Source of the DNA: Cycas panzhihuaensis
Lineage: Eukaryota; Cycadophyta
Direction: 5' to 3'
NCBI GenBank assembly: GCA_023213395.1
Contig: CM041465.1
Coordinates: 33,301,741 to 33,365,740, forward strand
Length of the DNA stretch: 64,000 nt
Shown: piece by piece, positions 12,096 to 24,073 of the stretch
How the letters are laid out: each line of letters starts with the position of its first letter
How positions within the stretch are numbered: the first letter of the stretch is position 1
The notes under the pieces: generated by a model
Databases searched by the model: none
What the model saw: the letters and a program-made list of their open reading frames with translations, nothing else
What the model was told of the DNA's origin: nothing
Program-made: the position numbers and the translations under genes

Positions 12096-12415
12096 GATAG
12101 CTTATTCCACCAAGACAATATGCAAAGCAACAGTCACAACATTCGAAAAGCCATTTTGGGCTTAATTGACTTCTTCTGTTGTTCTACTACAACAAAATGC
12201 CTTCCAACTATTGAAGAATTGGGGTTCCATGACAGATTCAAGCTTGTGGAAGATTACCATCATTCTGTTCGACAGCATATGGAGCATGATATAGTTGAGT
12301 TAATGTATTGTCCCTCAAGTTGTATTCTCACTTAGACTTCAAGTTGTGAGAAATTATTGAGAGACTTAGGACATTGATGTTTATGTAAGGAAATGAACTT
12401 AACATTATGGGAGGG

Positions 12416-12781
12416 TGTTGGAATAATGTACATTCCCATTACATGTCTATTTAAGTTCATTTCATTTCATTAGAATAATTGCTCACATGGAATATTCTAG
12501 ATGAGAATATTCTAGTGAGAGAAGATTCTTAGTCAAAGTTTCTAGAAGTCAAAGATGCTCAAACTATTAATGAGGTAGTTTGAGCACACCAAAAATCATG
12601 GGAGTTGTTGAACCACATCCTATGTTTAGACTTAGTGTAAAGTTATAAATATGTATTTGTACCTTGCATATTATTTTAATGAGATTTGGAGAGTTGTGAG
12701 TCATTTGTTGTATTGTCATCTCTTGTGTATTTCACATGTGCTTTATGACATGTCTCCTACTCCTATCCACTCATTCCTACA
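12416..12781 (+). repeat. 3' LTR of element D, full length
   Basis: Starts TGTTGGAA just after a GGGAGGG polypurine tract and ends TTCCTACA, so the termini are imperfect inverted repeats. This copy shows what the 5' LTR has lost. Confidence 0.87.
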
Positions 12782-12852
12782 CTTTACAGGTGACCACGTG
12801 CTAATGAATGAGGGGCTAGCAGTCCCATATCAAATTTATCCAATTCACTTAA
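12782..12852 (+). repeat. Right copy of 72-bp duplication flanking element D
   Basis: Begins with the base after the terminal CA of the 3' LTR and ends CACTTAA, after which host sequence AATTTTTG continues. Partner of 8875-8946. Confidence 0.88.
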
Positions 12853-13950
12853 ATTTTTGAAAACTACTGGAAAAATATATTGCAAAGTTGATATATACTA
12901 AGTCAATGTGTGGGGAGATCTGACAAAGCAGGAGCTCAAAAAATCATTGCAGAGACAAATATTGATCAAGAGTGATTGAATCAAAAAAAAAAAATCTTTC
13001 ATGAAGGCAAAGACTATTAAAATGAAGTTGACAGGTGATTGACAGACACAACCACAAATAGGTGAGCTACTTCGTCTTCTCACATTCACCACGCATGTAT
13101 GGTAGAGTCGAACAAAGGTGACGATAAAGATATTTATGTGGGCAATGAGCACAGATGAAGACATAATTATATGGGTGCAATTCCTTCACGATGACGACAA
13201 TGCAATAGCAGTGAACTCATGGCAGCGATGACTAGAGCAAGCATGCCATGAAAAGAGCACATAGAGATAAATTAAGTTGACACACAACATAGGTAAGGTG
13301 CCACACATGGAGTTGTAGAGCCAAGCAAAATGAACAGACGTCTTCGACAAAACATACGCAATCAATAATGCTCGAATATCAACAAAGGCAACAACAAACA
13401 CGCTACCACAATATGTAGACAGAGAAAATTAGGGCACGAACGGACTTCGTTGGCAACACTCGGATTCTCAGACACTAACAGAGCACGGCAGGTGGCAGGG
13501 GTGCTCAGGTATGTTCACAAGCTGCCATGAACCAATGGAGCAGGGCCGCACTACCACGAACCAGCAACGAATGCACTAACACGAATGGAATGGAATAGGC
13601 TTGTAGACGGCTTGTGGTTATGTGACTAACCATGCAATTGTGAATTTGTTTTCCCTGTTTAGGTAGTTTCAACTATTTAGGGTAACTAGAACTAAGGCTC
13701 TTTGATACTTAAGATCGGGAGGGTGGGTCTCTACTATGATTTTCCTTCCCTTTTTTTTGTTGTAATGCCAGTAATATTTTTGATCAATAGAGTCATCAAG
13801 TTCAACAAAATGAGAACAAAACAAAAAAAAAAAAGACTTGAATTTAGCTTCTGTTCCTTTCCCATCAAGGTCATAAATCTTATCATTCTTATGTTGTTTT
13901 GTGTCTTGGAGTCTTTCACACTCTTTGTTACTCTTTCTTCTCTTTGATAG
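12853..13950. other. Unrecognised sequence right of element D
   Basis: No coding region or repeat is recognised. Short open frames at 12898-13401 on the minus strand lack any domain-like pattern. Part may be remnant LTR or leader sequence of a decayed retroelement. Confidence 0.3.
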
Positions 13951-13959
13951 ATGAATGTA

Positions 13960-14440
13960 AATAGGGGGAGAATAAGAGTGTCATCCATTGGCCCCTCTAA
14001 ACAATTGTCCCACTTTTTTTGTTTCTTCCTCCTAAACTGCAATTATTCGCTTGCCTTTTCCCTTAGGTGGACCTTTTGTGGAGCTGCCCTTTTCTATTTC
14101 TAGTTCAAGGTCATCTCTAGGTTTGTTAGGACCTTTCCTACCTTGCTTTTGCTCCTTATTGGGCCCTTCTTTTGAGTCTCTAAAAATATCCATGGGGTAA
14201 TTGATTTTTTAGTTAAGTTGTTTGAGGTCTAATATTTTTGTTTGCAATTGGGTTACTTCATCCCAAAGATCCTCTAATAGTAGTTGTTGGTGCTCAATTA
14301 TAGATTGTTGTGCGTGGGTTAATGCACTTCCACATTCTAGAGTTTGTTCTATTTGAATTGGTGGAGCCTTTTGTGTGGATTGGGGTTGACCTAGCCTTGG
14401 TTGGTGTGCTCTTTTAGGAATGTGCTACAACCTTCTTAGT
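13960..14440 (-). pseudogene. Degraded retroelement-like coding remnant, unassigned
   Basis: One minus-strand frame reads as a plausible protein: a proline/glutamine-rich start (RAHQPRLGQPQ), a leucine- and glutamate-rich heptad stretch around EHQQLLLEDLWDEVTQLQ suggesting a coiled coil, then a lysine/glycine/proline-rich basic segment (PNKEQKQGRKGPNKPRDD). Stops interrupt it. The composition is like a gag or accessory region of a gypsy element, and a GGTATCATAATGG stretch lies just upstream. No domain is certain. Confidence 0.3.
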
Positions 14441-14620
14441 TCCTCCCATTATGATACCGTTATCACAAACCTCACTCCCAAGCTTTTGAAACAAAGATAA
14501 AATAACCTAATTAGAAGCCCTCTAAAGTTGGTCTTATTTCCATAAATCAAAGGGGAATGCAATTCTTTAAATGATTAGAATGAGACATTACAATGGTGTG
14601 GTTAAGAATCCACTATTAGG

Positions 14621-14729
14621 CATTCCCATTTCCATTGCTTATGGCTTCGCTGAGTTAGACTTTGTGACCACTAGCCATTCCAATGTCTATTGCTTGTGGC
14701 TTCACCGAGTTAGACTTTGTGACCACTTA
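14621..14729 (+). repeat. Tandem duplication of about 54 bp
   Basis: Two adjacent units share CATTCC, then TATTGCTT or CATTGCTT, GGCTTC and GAGTTAGACTTTGTGACCAC in the same order, with a few substitutions between them. It lies in an otherwise featureless stretch. Confidence 0.75.
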
Positions 14730-14969
14730 TTCTTACGTCATAACCACCCCTGTAATGCCCATTTTCATGGTGATACTTCCACATATCAAATAAAGGAATG
14801 GTGCCCAAGCCTCATTTTTGGGCATAGGATCATCGACTTGCCTAGTAGCATCCTCCAATGGTGCACTAGTTCTACCAACAACCATAGACATTCCCTCAAG
14901 GAGGGGGCACTAGAGCTCCTAGGTTCTTCTTGGTGCAATGATGATTTGTCTTCTACGATTGGTGATTAG

Positions 14970-16759
14970 TGAGATTGGGGCATTTATTTGCTCCCATCTC
15001 ATCTCATGGATAGCTAGTTACCACTTAACAATTAGGCATCATTGTCTGTAGGAGTGCCTTGGGCCTTATATTTCAATCAAAGGGGAAATGCCTTTGGTCT
15101 TTTAGTTCATCCCTGTCAATATGCCAATAACCTATGCATCCCTATGGATTGGTTCTGTTAGGGCTACTAGCTTGCCTAAGCAAGTGGGCCTAGGTCAATT
15201 ATCCCACTGTAGGTACGTGTCCCTTCTCTCTTATGGGCACCATAAACTTAGAGATGAAAGTGTGTATCCCTATGCCCTAGATCACCCCTTGTCACATGGT
15301 TCATCCACCATCACTATGCTTAGTCATTTGATTCCTTTGTTCAATTACATGCTTCCTTGGGCATGTAGCCCTCATACTTCCCTGAGTATGAGTTCATATG
15401 CTTTCTTGAGCATATGAATTCTTATACTTCCTTGTGCAAAGAGTGCTAATGTTTTGGTATGGGTTTTGAAGAATCATTAATGTGATTTGTAGGTATTGTC
15501 CAAGGGTTGTTTGTCAATTTACATAATTGTGCCCTAAATTAATCCCATCCCATACAACAATGAAATAAATGAATAAATAAAAGCATTTACAAAAATGGAA
15601 TTATTTATCATTCAAAGAAAATAAGCATTCAATGTTGGGGCATGCCCAAAATATCATTCAATTTCCATGGCGTGTTACGTTTACACTATCATCCATGGTT
15701 CATCATTTATCCATGTGAACAAAAGAAGTGTAATGAACATCCACAAGATTTGCATGCAGTAATATGTGTCAATGAGCCATAGTTTTATTTCCAATGGACC
15801 ATGTGCCACACAAAATTGCCATGGTTTACTAATTAAACCTGATGCTATTATTCGTTATCCTTCAAAATTTAATTTCCATGGTTCATTTCCTTTCAAATAC
15901 ATTTCCCATCCATGAAATAAATTTTATAGTGAATAATCATGGCACATGCAAGTTCCTTAAGTGAATTTCTTGCTTTTGATTATATATTAACATGCATATA
16001 ACCCTATTTTTCTTTATATATGTTTTTCAAGAAGGAAGTATGGAATTTTCCCCTTCATTGTGGATCCCACAACCACTTGTACAACCTACAAGCACAGAGG
16101 GCCATATGGGTCAATAACGGAAGGTCCATATGGTGGTCCTATAAGCTATGCAGTCCCTTTCTGGAGGGCACAATCTGCCTACATCCTATATAGTCTGCAC
16201 ATTGTCATGTAGCCCATATGGTCATAAAGAAGGTTGTATAGATTTGTTGTAGGTTTATATAGCCTACACATAGCCGTACAACTGTTGCAGATCCATGTGG
16301 ACCCTTAATAGGGTCGTACAATCCTCTTAAATGAAGAATAATACCTATGCATGTTGTACAACTATATACAAAGTGTGCATCTGGACACACAAAAGGAAAG
16401 CTGAAAAGGAATTTAAAATTTTCTTTAAAAGGAAAAAAGAACAACTTTTATTCAAAGAACAAGAAAAGAAGTATTGGCATGGTACTTTAGCCATTTTCTG
16501 AGTGTAGACCTTACTGGTTCCTTCCATGTTAAAATTGATTGTGGGCAACATAATTAGATGAAAGAACCCTTGCTCTTTCTTCTCCTCAAGCTCTCAATCT
16601 TCTTGCTCTAATAAACTCCATGCTACTTGTGAGGTAAAATGATGATCCTTCTTGCTTCCTCTTATAATGTGTTTATATAGGAGGAACTCTTTGAGAAGTC
16701 TTCCTTGAGACAACTTGTGAAGGAGTCTTGTAGAGGAAACTAGTCTCATTTTTGACAAA
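14970..16759. other. Unrecognised sequence left of copia C
   Basis: No gene found. Around 15340-15430 there are iterated motifs such as GAGCATATGAATTC, and around 16080-16330 recurring CATATGG and GTACAAC words. These suggest old LTR or repeat sequence, but no partner copy is in the window. Confidence 0.3.
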
Positions 16760-17129
16760 TGTTAATGTGGTAGTTAATTATTAAGCCACTTAGTTAATGT
16801 TAATGTGGTTTAATTGAGTGAAAATGTGTGAAGCCAAAAGGTGCGACTTATTCGGAAGGTCACAACCCTAATCGAGTGACACCGTTTGGGAGAGTATAAA
16901 TGCCTTGAGGCCTTGTATATTCAACATCCAAGATCATTGTATCAATCCATTGTGCAATAATCAAGTGATCCATCAAGGATCCTTTTGTGGTGGGTTTTTT
17001 TCTAAAAGGGTTTTCCCACATAAATCCTGTGTATTGTGCATCTGTTTTTTGTGTGTATATTTGTTTGCTTGCTATGTATGGTAAAAGATTCTGCGGTTGG
17101 GAACATTCGCGATTTCATGTTCCTGAACA
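16760..17129 (+). repeat. 5' LTR of copia C
   Basis: TGTTAATG start and CCTGAACA end. A TATAAATG box at about 16897-16904 may be the element's promoter. Pairs with 23477-23851. Confidence 0.93.
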
Positions 17130-17143
17130 TGGTATTAGAGCCG
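17130..17143 (+). other. Primer-binding site of copia C
   Basis: TGGTATTAGAGCCG immediately follows the 5' LTR; it matches the initiator Met-tRNA site with one change (T for C at base 7). Confidence 0.88.
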
Positions 17144-18679
17144 TAGGGTCCTACGGCTAAAGCAGGCGTTGAGCGAGGCGGTGCGATCGTTGGTTGCCGG
17201 GTAACACCATCTAACCCAAGCGAGTCTTGAGGGTCCATCAACCCCAACAACGTGCAGAAGCAGGCACGGTGTATCAGTGGTGGTTGAAGTAGTGATGATC
17301 ACTATTCAATGGAGAATAAGGGTATATTGGAGTCAATATCCAGGCGTGAAGTTCACGTCTGTGGTTGGAATTGGCTCGTTGAGGGTCATCCAAAGCTGGA
17401 TGAAGATCTATTGCAAAGATTTAAGCCATCAGAGCATGTACGGATGGTGATTCAACGACTTTAAGGATAACCATCCATAAACACAAGTAAGTCGGTCATT
17501 TTTCTACTCAAAACACAATAAAATAAAATAAAAAATGGAAGCTTTGTCTAGTATCGCCTACATTCAGTCTGTATAAGGGAGAAATTGGAGCCTTCTTGGA
17601 CTATTTTCAGCCCTCTATACTGAGTTAGGTGGAGTACATGGCAGTATAAAGCATCATCCAGTGTATTTTTGAGTTGTGGTGCTTTGTATTTGGGATTGTG
17701 ACCCCTCACCTTGGCTGAATACACGTTTTGAACCTACATCTACGTACTAGAAGATAGTTGGGCTGTTTGTGTGTCTTGTTGGAGAGTTGTGTGTATTAAA
17801 TGAGCACGATACAACAGTTTTGAGGCTGACCGAGTGTCTTGTGTGGTGGCTGGGCGCATTTCCTCTTGGCTGGACGCATTTCCTCTTGATTGGGCCTGTT
17901 TGAAGGTGGCTGGCCGTACTTTGAGATAGCTGGGCACTATGTGGTATGATTACCGACTATAGAAGGCAGTCGTAGGTCTGTTTGAGGCGTTTGTTGGTTC
18001 GTTGGGTGGTGCGTTGTTCCACATGCTTCTCCTTTGTATGTGCGGTAGCCGCACCTTCCCAATTCCCGCCGTTTGGAGTTGCAGCCTTTGCTCCAACGCT
18101 TTTGGTGTATGTTTGCTAAGTTTAGACCTTAGTTTATTTTGAAATACATTTGGCACATGTTTCTTATTACTATTTGACATGTGCATTAAGTGAAAGGGCG
18201 TGGGACTTTTATAAAAGTCACATTACTTGGGAATATGCTTTTTGGCATATTCCCCTTTCAATATAATCTTATTAAGTGACCCTTTACCATTGATATTACA
18301 TGTGATATTGTATAGTGAAGAAATTGTGACACTATTTGGAGTGTTTTTGGTCCATTTTGAGTGCAGATTGAGGAGTTTTTTTTTGTGATTTAGACTTGGA
18401 GATCATGCACTATAGCCGTGTGGAGTTGTCCTTTGTTCTTGGAGCATCGTATTGTGCGCCTTAAGGGTCATTTTGACACTTTTTAAGGGTATTTAAAGGC
18501 CGTTTGTTGATGGTTGAGGACACATAAACAGTCGGTGGCTCATTTAACATGGGTATAGTCAGTGTTGGGTGCCCTTGGAAGTGTGCTCGTGAGGCAGAGG
18601 AGGACATAGGGGTGCAATTTTGTCTTGCAAGCGTTCGTTTTGGTATCAATTGTTTCGTATTGAAGCTCGTTTCTTGAAG

Positions 18680-19435
18680 ATGGAGTGCATTATGCCCAAA
18701 GTTATCTTCGATGGTAACAATTGCAGCGAGTGGAAGGCCAATATGGAACTTATTCTGATGGTGAATCAAACCTGGGGAATCACCAATGCAAAAGTGGACG
18801 TGATTCTATTAGACCATAAGGAGCAAATTCGTCTCGAAGAGAAGCAATTTATGGCCGTGGGACTATTGAAACTGTCACCAGCGCTAGACCAGAGAGCATT
18901 GGTTCACAATCTTGACGAACCGACAGAGATATGGAAAAAATTGTGATATACGTTTGAAAAGAAGCAGACGAATAGACGTCTGGCACTGATGTTTGAATTA
19001 CTCAACTCACGTGTGGAGAATGATAACAACATCAGCTCCTACCTTGATAAGATTATAGACTTGAAGAATAACCTAGAGGAACTGAAGTCAAACTCGATCA
19101 ATGATGCATTGCTATTCGCAATAATCATGTCAAAACTGCCAGCTGCCTTCGCCACATTCCAGACCATTTAGAGATGAAGTGATGGAAGCAGAAACGTTTG
19201 ATGGGCTTAAAAACCTTATTCTAGCAGAGGATGCCAAGCTCAAACATTACGGTATGCTTTGAGGTTCTGGTTCAAGTTAGGCCTTAGCCATGAAAACTCA
19301 GAGGAAGGAGGCTACTAAGGAGGAGAAGATCACACAGAGGTCAGGAGAAAGTTCTCAAGACAAAAAGAAGTTCAATGGGAAATGCAATTACTGCAAGAAG
19401 GATGGTCACCACAAGAAGAACTATTGGTTCAAGCG
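18680..19435 (+). pseudogene. Copia C gag
   Basis: Starts MECIMPKVIFDGNNCSEW, a few residues longer than the MPK start of element A. The UBN2-type gag core follows (LNSRVENDNNISSYLDK, LPAAFATFQ). Stops fall near 18944 and 19168. The zinc knuckle at about 19383-19425 reads CNYCKKDGHHKKNYWF: the last metal ligand is tyrosine instead of cysteine. The region after the knuckle is inside the 750-bp duplication. Family role is particle assembly; this copy is dead. Confidence 0.87.
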
Positions 19436-20185
19436 TCGTGACAAGCGCAAAGTCAACCAGGATGATAAAGGGAAGAACATTGCTGCTCACTGTGTCTAAG
19501 CAAAAGCCTTATCAGTCGAATTCAATCGGAAACATTATTGGGTGCTTGACTCTGGAGCGCAAAAGCATATTTCTTATCAGAGGCGAAACTTTGATACGAT
19601 GACTTCAAATCAAAGTGGTGCTCAGATTGTCCTTGGTGATGCTCACGTCTTGCCGGTAGAAGGTATCAGTGAAGTTTCGATTGTAGGAGGTAGATTTACT
19701 GTGGTGTATTATGTACCAAAGATGCAGTTGAACCTTCTTTCAGCCTGGGAGATCTGCAAACAAGGTATGAAGGTGGAGCTCTATGATGACAAATGCTTGA
19801 TTAAGGATCTGAAATATAACTTTGTTGTCATAGTTACTGGGAAAGTCAGGGACAACTTCTGGGTGTTTGAAATGTTTTAGTCTCAGAAGAAGTCCTACAC
19901 CTTTGTTGCCAGCATGGATGACGTGAGTAAGTTGTGGCACAACCACCTAGGTCACCTTAATAACAGGAGTATTGCATTGTCGAAGAGGTTGAAGATGGTG
20001 GAAGGATTGCCGTTGGTTACCTACTTAGATGGTGTGTGCGAAGGGTGTATGTATGGCAAGCACCATCGCTACCCTTTTGCTCGGGATAATGGCCGGAGAG
20101 CCAAGAAGAAACTGGAGCTTGTACATTCAGACATAATGGGTCCTCTTCCTAACCCTTTGATATCTGGAGCTTGTTACACCCTTGT
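19436..20185 (+). repeat. Internal tandem duplication of copia C, copy 1
   Basis: Begins TCGTGACAAGCGC after the gag knuckle and ends CACCCTTGT inside the integrase core. It spans the gag tail, protease and pre-integrase region. The next 750 bases repeat it, with 13 mismatches counted by eye. Both copies carry the same in-frame TAG after the residues EMF (19878-19880 and 20628-20630). Confidence 0.95.
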
Positions 20186-21660
20186 TCGTGACAAGCGCAA
20201 AGTCAACCAGGATGATAAAGGGAAGAACATTGCTGCTCACTGTGTCTGAGCAAAAGCCTTATCAGTCGAATTCAATCGGAAAGATTATTGGGTGCTTGAC
20301 TCTGGAGCGCAAAAGCATATTTCTTATCAGAGGCGAAACTTTGATACGATGACTTCAAATCAAAGTGGTGCTCAGATTGTCCTTGGTGATGCTCACGTCT
20401 TGCCGGTAGAAGGTATCGGTGAAGTTTCGATTGTAGGAGGTAGATTTACCATGGTGTATTATGTACCAAAGATGCAGTTGAACCTTCTTTCAACCTGGGA
20501 GATCTGCAAACAAGGTATGAAGGTGGAGCTCTATGATGACAAATGCTTGATTAAGGATCTGAAATAGAACTTTGTTGTCATAGTTACTGGGAAAGTCAGG
20601 GACAACTTCTGGGTGTTTGAAATGTTTTAGTCTCAGAGGAAGTTCTACACCTTTGTTGCCAGCGTGGATGACGTGAGTAAGTTGTGGCACAACCACCTAG
20701 GTCACCTTAATAACAGGAGTATTGCATTGTTGAAGAGGTTGAAGATGGTGGAAGGATTGCCGTTGGTTACCTACTTAGATGGTGTGTGCGAAGGGTGTAT
20801 GTATGGCAAGCACCATCGCTACCCTTTTGCTCGGGATAATGCCCGGAGAGCCAAGAAGAAACTGGAGCTTGTACATTCAGACATAATGGGTCCTCTTCCT
20901 AACCCTTTGATATCTGGAGTTTGTTACACCCTTGTTTTTGTAGATGACTACACCAGGAAGGCTTGGGTTTACTTTCTCAAGAATAAGTCAGACATGTTTG
21001 ATTGCTTTCATGACTGGAAAGCAATGGTTGAAAATGAATTTGATAAGAAAATAAAGTCAGAAGCGATAATGGCAAGGAATACGACAATAATGCGTTCAAT
21101 CAGTTCTGCCGCAATCATGGTATAAAGTGGGAATTTACGGTCCTGTATACCCCACAACAGAATGGAGTTGCTGAAAGAAAGAACTGTACCATGATGGAGA
21201 TGGCCAGGTGTATGGTGCATGCTAAAAACCTGCCACTGAATTTTTGGGCAGAAGTTGTGGCAATTGCTGTTTATATTTTGAATTGGGTACCCACTCAAGC
21301 AGTTCGCAACATGACCCCCGAAGAAAAATGAACCAGTCTTAAACCTGTCATTAGCCATTTAAGAACGTTTGGGTGTATTGCGTACGCCCACATCCCAGAT
21401 GATACCCGCAAGAAGATGGATTAGAAAAGTCTAAAGTGCATATTCATGGGGGTATTGCACTGAAAATAAAGCCTATAGACTATGGGATCCAAAGGGGGAG
21501 AAGATTGTGGTTAGTCGAGATGTCAAATTTGATGAGACATCGACGTATCATGCTAACCGATCATCAGAGGATCCTTTTTACCCCCCCTTCTCCCATTCCC
21601 AGATTCATCAAGCGAAGAGGACAATGAGCCAGTCGCTGAAACACCTAATGAAGCAGGGTC
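19500..21660 (+). pseudogene. Copia C protease and integrase, partly duplicated
   Basis: The protease (LDSGAQKHIS, with intact DSG) appears at about 19540 and again at 20292. The pre-integrase zinc pattern (HNHLGHL...CEGCMYGK) and the first integrase Asp (VHSDIMGPL) also appear twice. Only after the second copy does the core continue to YFLKNKSDMFDCFHDWK. The second catalytic region is frameshifted near 21060, and the C-terminal part with VSRDVKFDE runs to about 21660 through further frame breaks. As built, the polyprotein would hold protease, pre-integrase and half an integrase, then the same again. It is dead because of stops. Confidence 0.88.
20186..20935 (+). repeat. Internal tandem duplication of copia C, copy 2
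   Basis: Exactly 750 bp offset from copy 1 (250 codons, so reading frame is kept). After this copy the integrase core continues normally (FVDDYTRKAW), which marks it as the copy joined to the original downstream sequence. Confidence 0.95.
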
Positions 21661-21804
21661 GAGTAGGACAAGTAATAGTGAGGAGCCGCCACGAGTTGAA
21701 GTACCTCCAGCAATGGGCCCTTCAATACCTTTATGGGCAAGGAAGACAATAGAAGATTCCGGTGTGGCGATGCAAACCTTAACTGATGATCAAAGAACAT
21801 GAAG

Positions 21805-23410
21805 TCAGCATGCCAGTCGAACTCTGCTGGTAGACACCAACGATTCCAGTGATCCTAATTTGTTCGATGAAGCGAAAGGAGATCCAAGATGGAGAGCTGA
21901 AATGGAGAAGGAGTATTGTTCTCTGCTGAAAAACAACGCGTGGGATTTAGTTCCACTACCTCCGACAAAGAATCTTGAAGGATGCAAGTGGGTCTACAAG
22001 ACAAAGTTCCGCTCCGATGGAGAAGTGGACAAGTTTAAGGCCAGACTTGTTGTGCAGGGATTCAAATAGAAAGAAGGGATTGACTATGAGGAGACATTTG
22101 CACCAGTCTCCAGAATGACAACGGTTCGTTTGTTAATTTCTTTAGCAGTAGCTTATGGTTGGGAGTTTCATCAGATGGACGTAAAGTCCGCATTCCTTAA
22201 TGGAGATCTAAAGGAGGAAATATATATGTCGCAGCCTCTGGGATTCATTAAGGATGGCCAGGAGCATCTTGTGTGCCATTTGAAGAAGTCAATCTATGGC
22301 TTGAAACAAGCACGTCCTGCTTGGTATGAAAAGATGGATGCGAAGTTGAAAGCTGAAGGTTTCGAGATTTTTGAACTCGACCCGAATCTGTATGTGAAGA
22401 GAAGAGTGACTTCAATAGTAGCTTGCGTGGTATATGTGGATGATTTGGTCATTGGCGGTGACTGTGGCAAGGCTATTGCTAAAGTCAAATCCAATTTGGG
22501 AGCTTCATTTGACATGACAGACCTTGGAAGACTTCACTATTTCTTGGGCATTCAGGTTAGGCAGATGGATGACAAGATCGTGTTGTTGCAGTCGCAGTAT
22601 GTGAAGAGCTTGCTGGAGAATTTTGGAATGCAGAATTGCAAACCAGTTGCAACACCATGTGTAAAAGGCGCAAAATTGCAGAAGGATATGGCCAAGCCCT
22701 TTGTAGATGGCACAAAGTATCGCCAGTTAGTAGGGAGTCTAATCTATTTGACTCATACCAGGCCTGATATCGCATACGCTATCGGGCTGGTTTTCTGCTA
22801 TATGCAGAATCCTCAGGAACCTCATTTGGTTACAACGAAGCGGATTTTGAAGTATTTGAAGGGGACTATTAATCTTGGTCTCAAATACCGTTGAGGTGAA
22901 GAGATACGATTGCATGGCTACAAAGATGCTGATTGGGGAGGAGATTCCGACGATCGAAAGTCCACTGTTGGATATCTGTTTGGTGTTGGCAATGGATTTG
23001 TTTCGTGGCAGTTGAAGAAGCAGCAGACAGTGGCACTCTCTTTTACAGAGGCAGAATATCAAGGACTCATTGTAGGTGAGAAGGAAGCCGTATGGTTGCA
23101 AGGTCTCTTAGAGCTTCAAATGGATAACCGGTTACCTTTGTTGATAACCAAGGTATCATTCACCTATCAAAGAATCCAGAGTTTCATGCGTGTACGAAGC
23201 ACATTGAGATTCATCACCATTACACTTGTGAACAGATCAAATCAAGGAAGCTGCAGGTCGACTATTGTTCGAGTGAATTCCAACTTGCAGACATGTTCAC
23301 CAAATTTCTCACTGAAGATCAATTCACGAAGGTGCGTACCGGACTTGGACTCACCAATGTTATCCTTGAGGAGGGGATGTATCGACAAGGATAAAGAAGC
23401 TGCAGGATAG
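21805..23410 (+). pseudogene. Copia C reverse transcriptase and RNase H
   Basis: RT begins around EAKGDPRWRAEMEKEY and shows GCKWVYKTKF, then LISLAVAYGWEFHQMDVKSA, catalytic YVDD in VVYVDDLVIGGD, YFLGIQVRQ and the CKPVATPCVKGAKL block. An in-frame TAG interrupts at about 22067. RNase H starts near 22913 with GYKDADWGGD and ends in the GGCIDKDKEAAG tail; a frame change near 23110 moves the SLSKNP-type block out of frame. The longest intact piece is 259 codons (22115-22894). Better preserved than copia A. Confidence 0.9.
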
Positions 23411-23476
23411 TCCCAACCTTCATGATAACATAACTGTTGTAGTTAGCAGGCTCCCCACATTCACATTAAGGGGGGA

Positions 23477-23851
23477 TGTTAATGTAGCAGTTAATTATTA
23501 AGCCACTTAGTTAATGTTAATGTGGTTTGATTAAGTGAAAAGGTGTGAAGCCAAAAAGGTGCGACTTATTCGTAGGGTCACAACTCTAATCGAGTGACAC
23601 CTCTTGAGAGAGTATAAATGCATTGAAGCCTTGTATATTCAACATCCAAGATCATTGTGTCAATCCATTGTGCAATAATCAAGTGATCCATCAAGGATCC
23701 TTTTGTGGTGGGTTTTTTCCCAAAAGGGTTTTCCCACGTAAATCCCGTGTACTGTGCATCTATTTTTTGTGTGTATATTTGTTTGCTTGTTGTGTATGGT
23801 AAAAGATTCTGCGGTTGGGAACATTCATGTGTGATTTCATGTTCCTGAACA
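23477..23851 (+). repeat. 3' LTR of copia C
   Basis: Preceded by the polypurine tract AAGGGGGGA (23468-23476), starts TGTTAATG and ends CCTGAACA; followed by target copy ACAAA. Confidence 0.93.
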
Positions 23852-24073
23852 ACAAATAAGAAGACATTTTTTGTTCTTGGATCTTATTAGTTGTTTTAAG
23901 GGATAACTCACCACTTAAGCTTTTTTGGCTCTCTCTAGTTAACTTACCTATCAATTTTGCTCTTGCGATAGCCATACAGTTCCTTTCATAGGGAAATTGA
24001 GAGAAACGTATGTAGAAATAGATGCATAAGAGTAATATATTATAAGAGAAGAAGGAGACTACATCTTACCTTT

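Larger units (their letters stand above)
8944..12781 (+). mobile_element. Non-autonomous LTR retrotransposon D (3.8 kb)
   Basis: Two direct repeats of about 355-366 bp bound 3.1 kb that encodes no recognisable Gag or Pol domain. A perfect 12-base initiator Met-tRNA primer site follows the left LTR, and a purine-rich GGGAGGG tract precedes the right LTR. This fits a TRIM/LARD-like element mobilised by copia enzymes. The interior is largely decayed tandem repeats. A 157-codon open frame at 9692-10165 has no recognised domain. The two LTRs differ at about 12 of 355 positions by eye, and the element is flanked by an exceptionally long duplication (8875-8946 and 12782-12852). Confidence 0.85.
16760..23851 (+). 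mobile_element. Ty1/copia retrotransposon C with perfect 5-bp target duplication
   Basis: LTRs of 370 and 375 bp with TGTT...AACA ends bound a gag-protease-integrase-RT-RNase H order. The flanks are ACAAA on both sides (16755-16759 and 23852-23856), a normal integrase product. The LTRs differ by about 23 substitutions plus small indels by eye (about 6%), so the insertion is old. It carries a 750-bp in-frame internal duplication and several stops. It lies upstream of, and in the same orientation as, the CTP synthase exons, so it may sit in an intron or 5' region of that gene. Confidence 0.95.
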
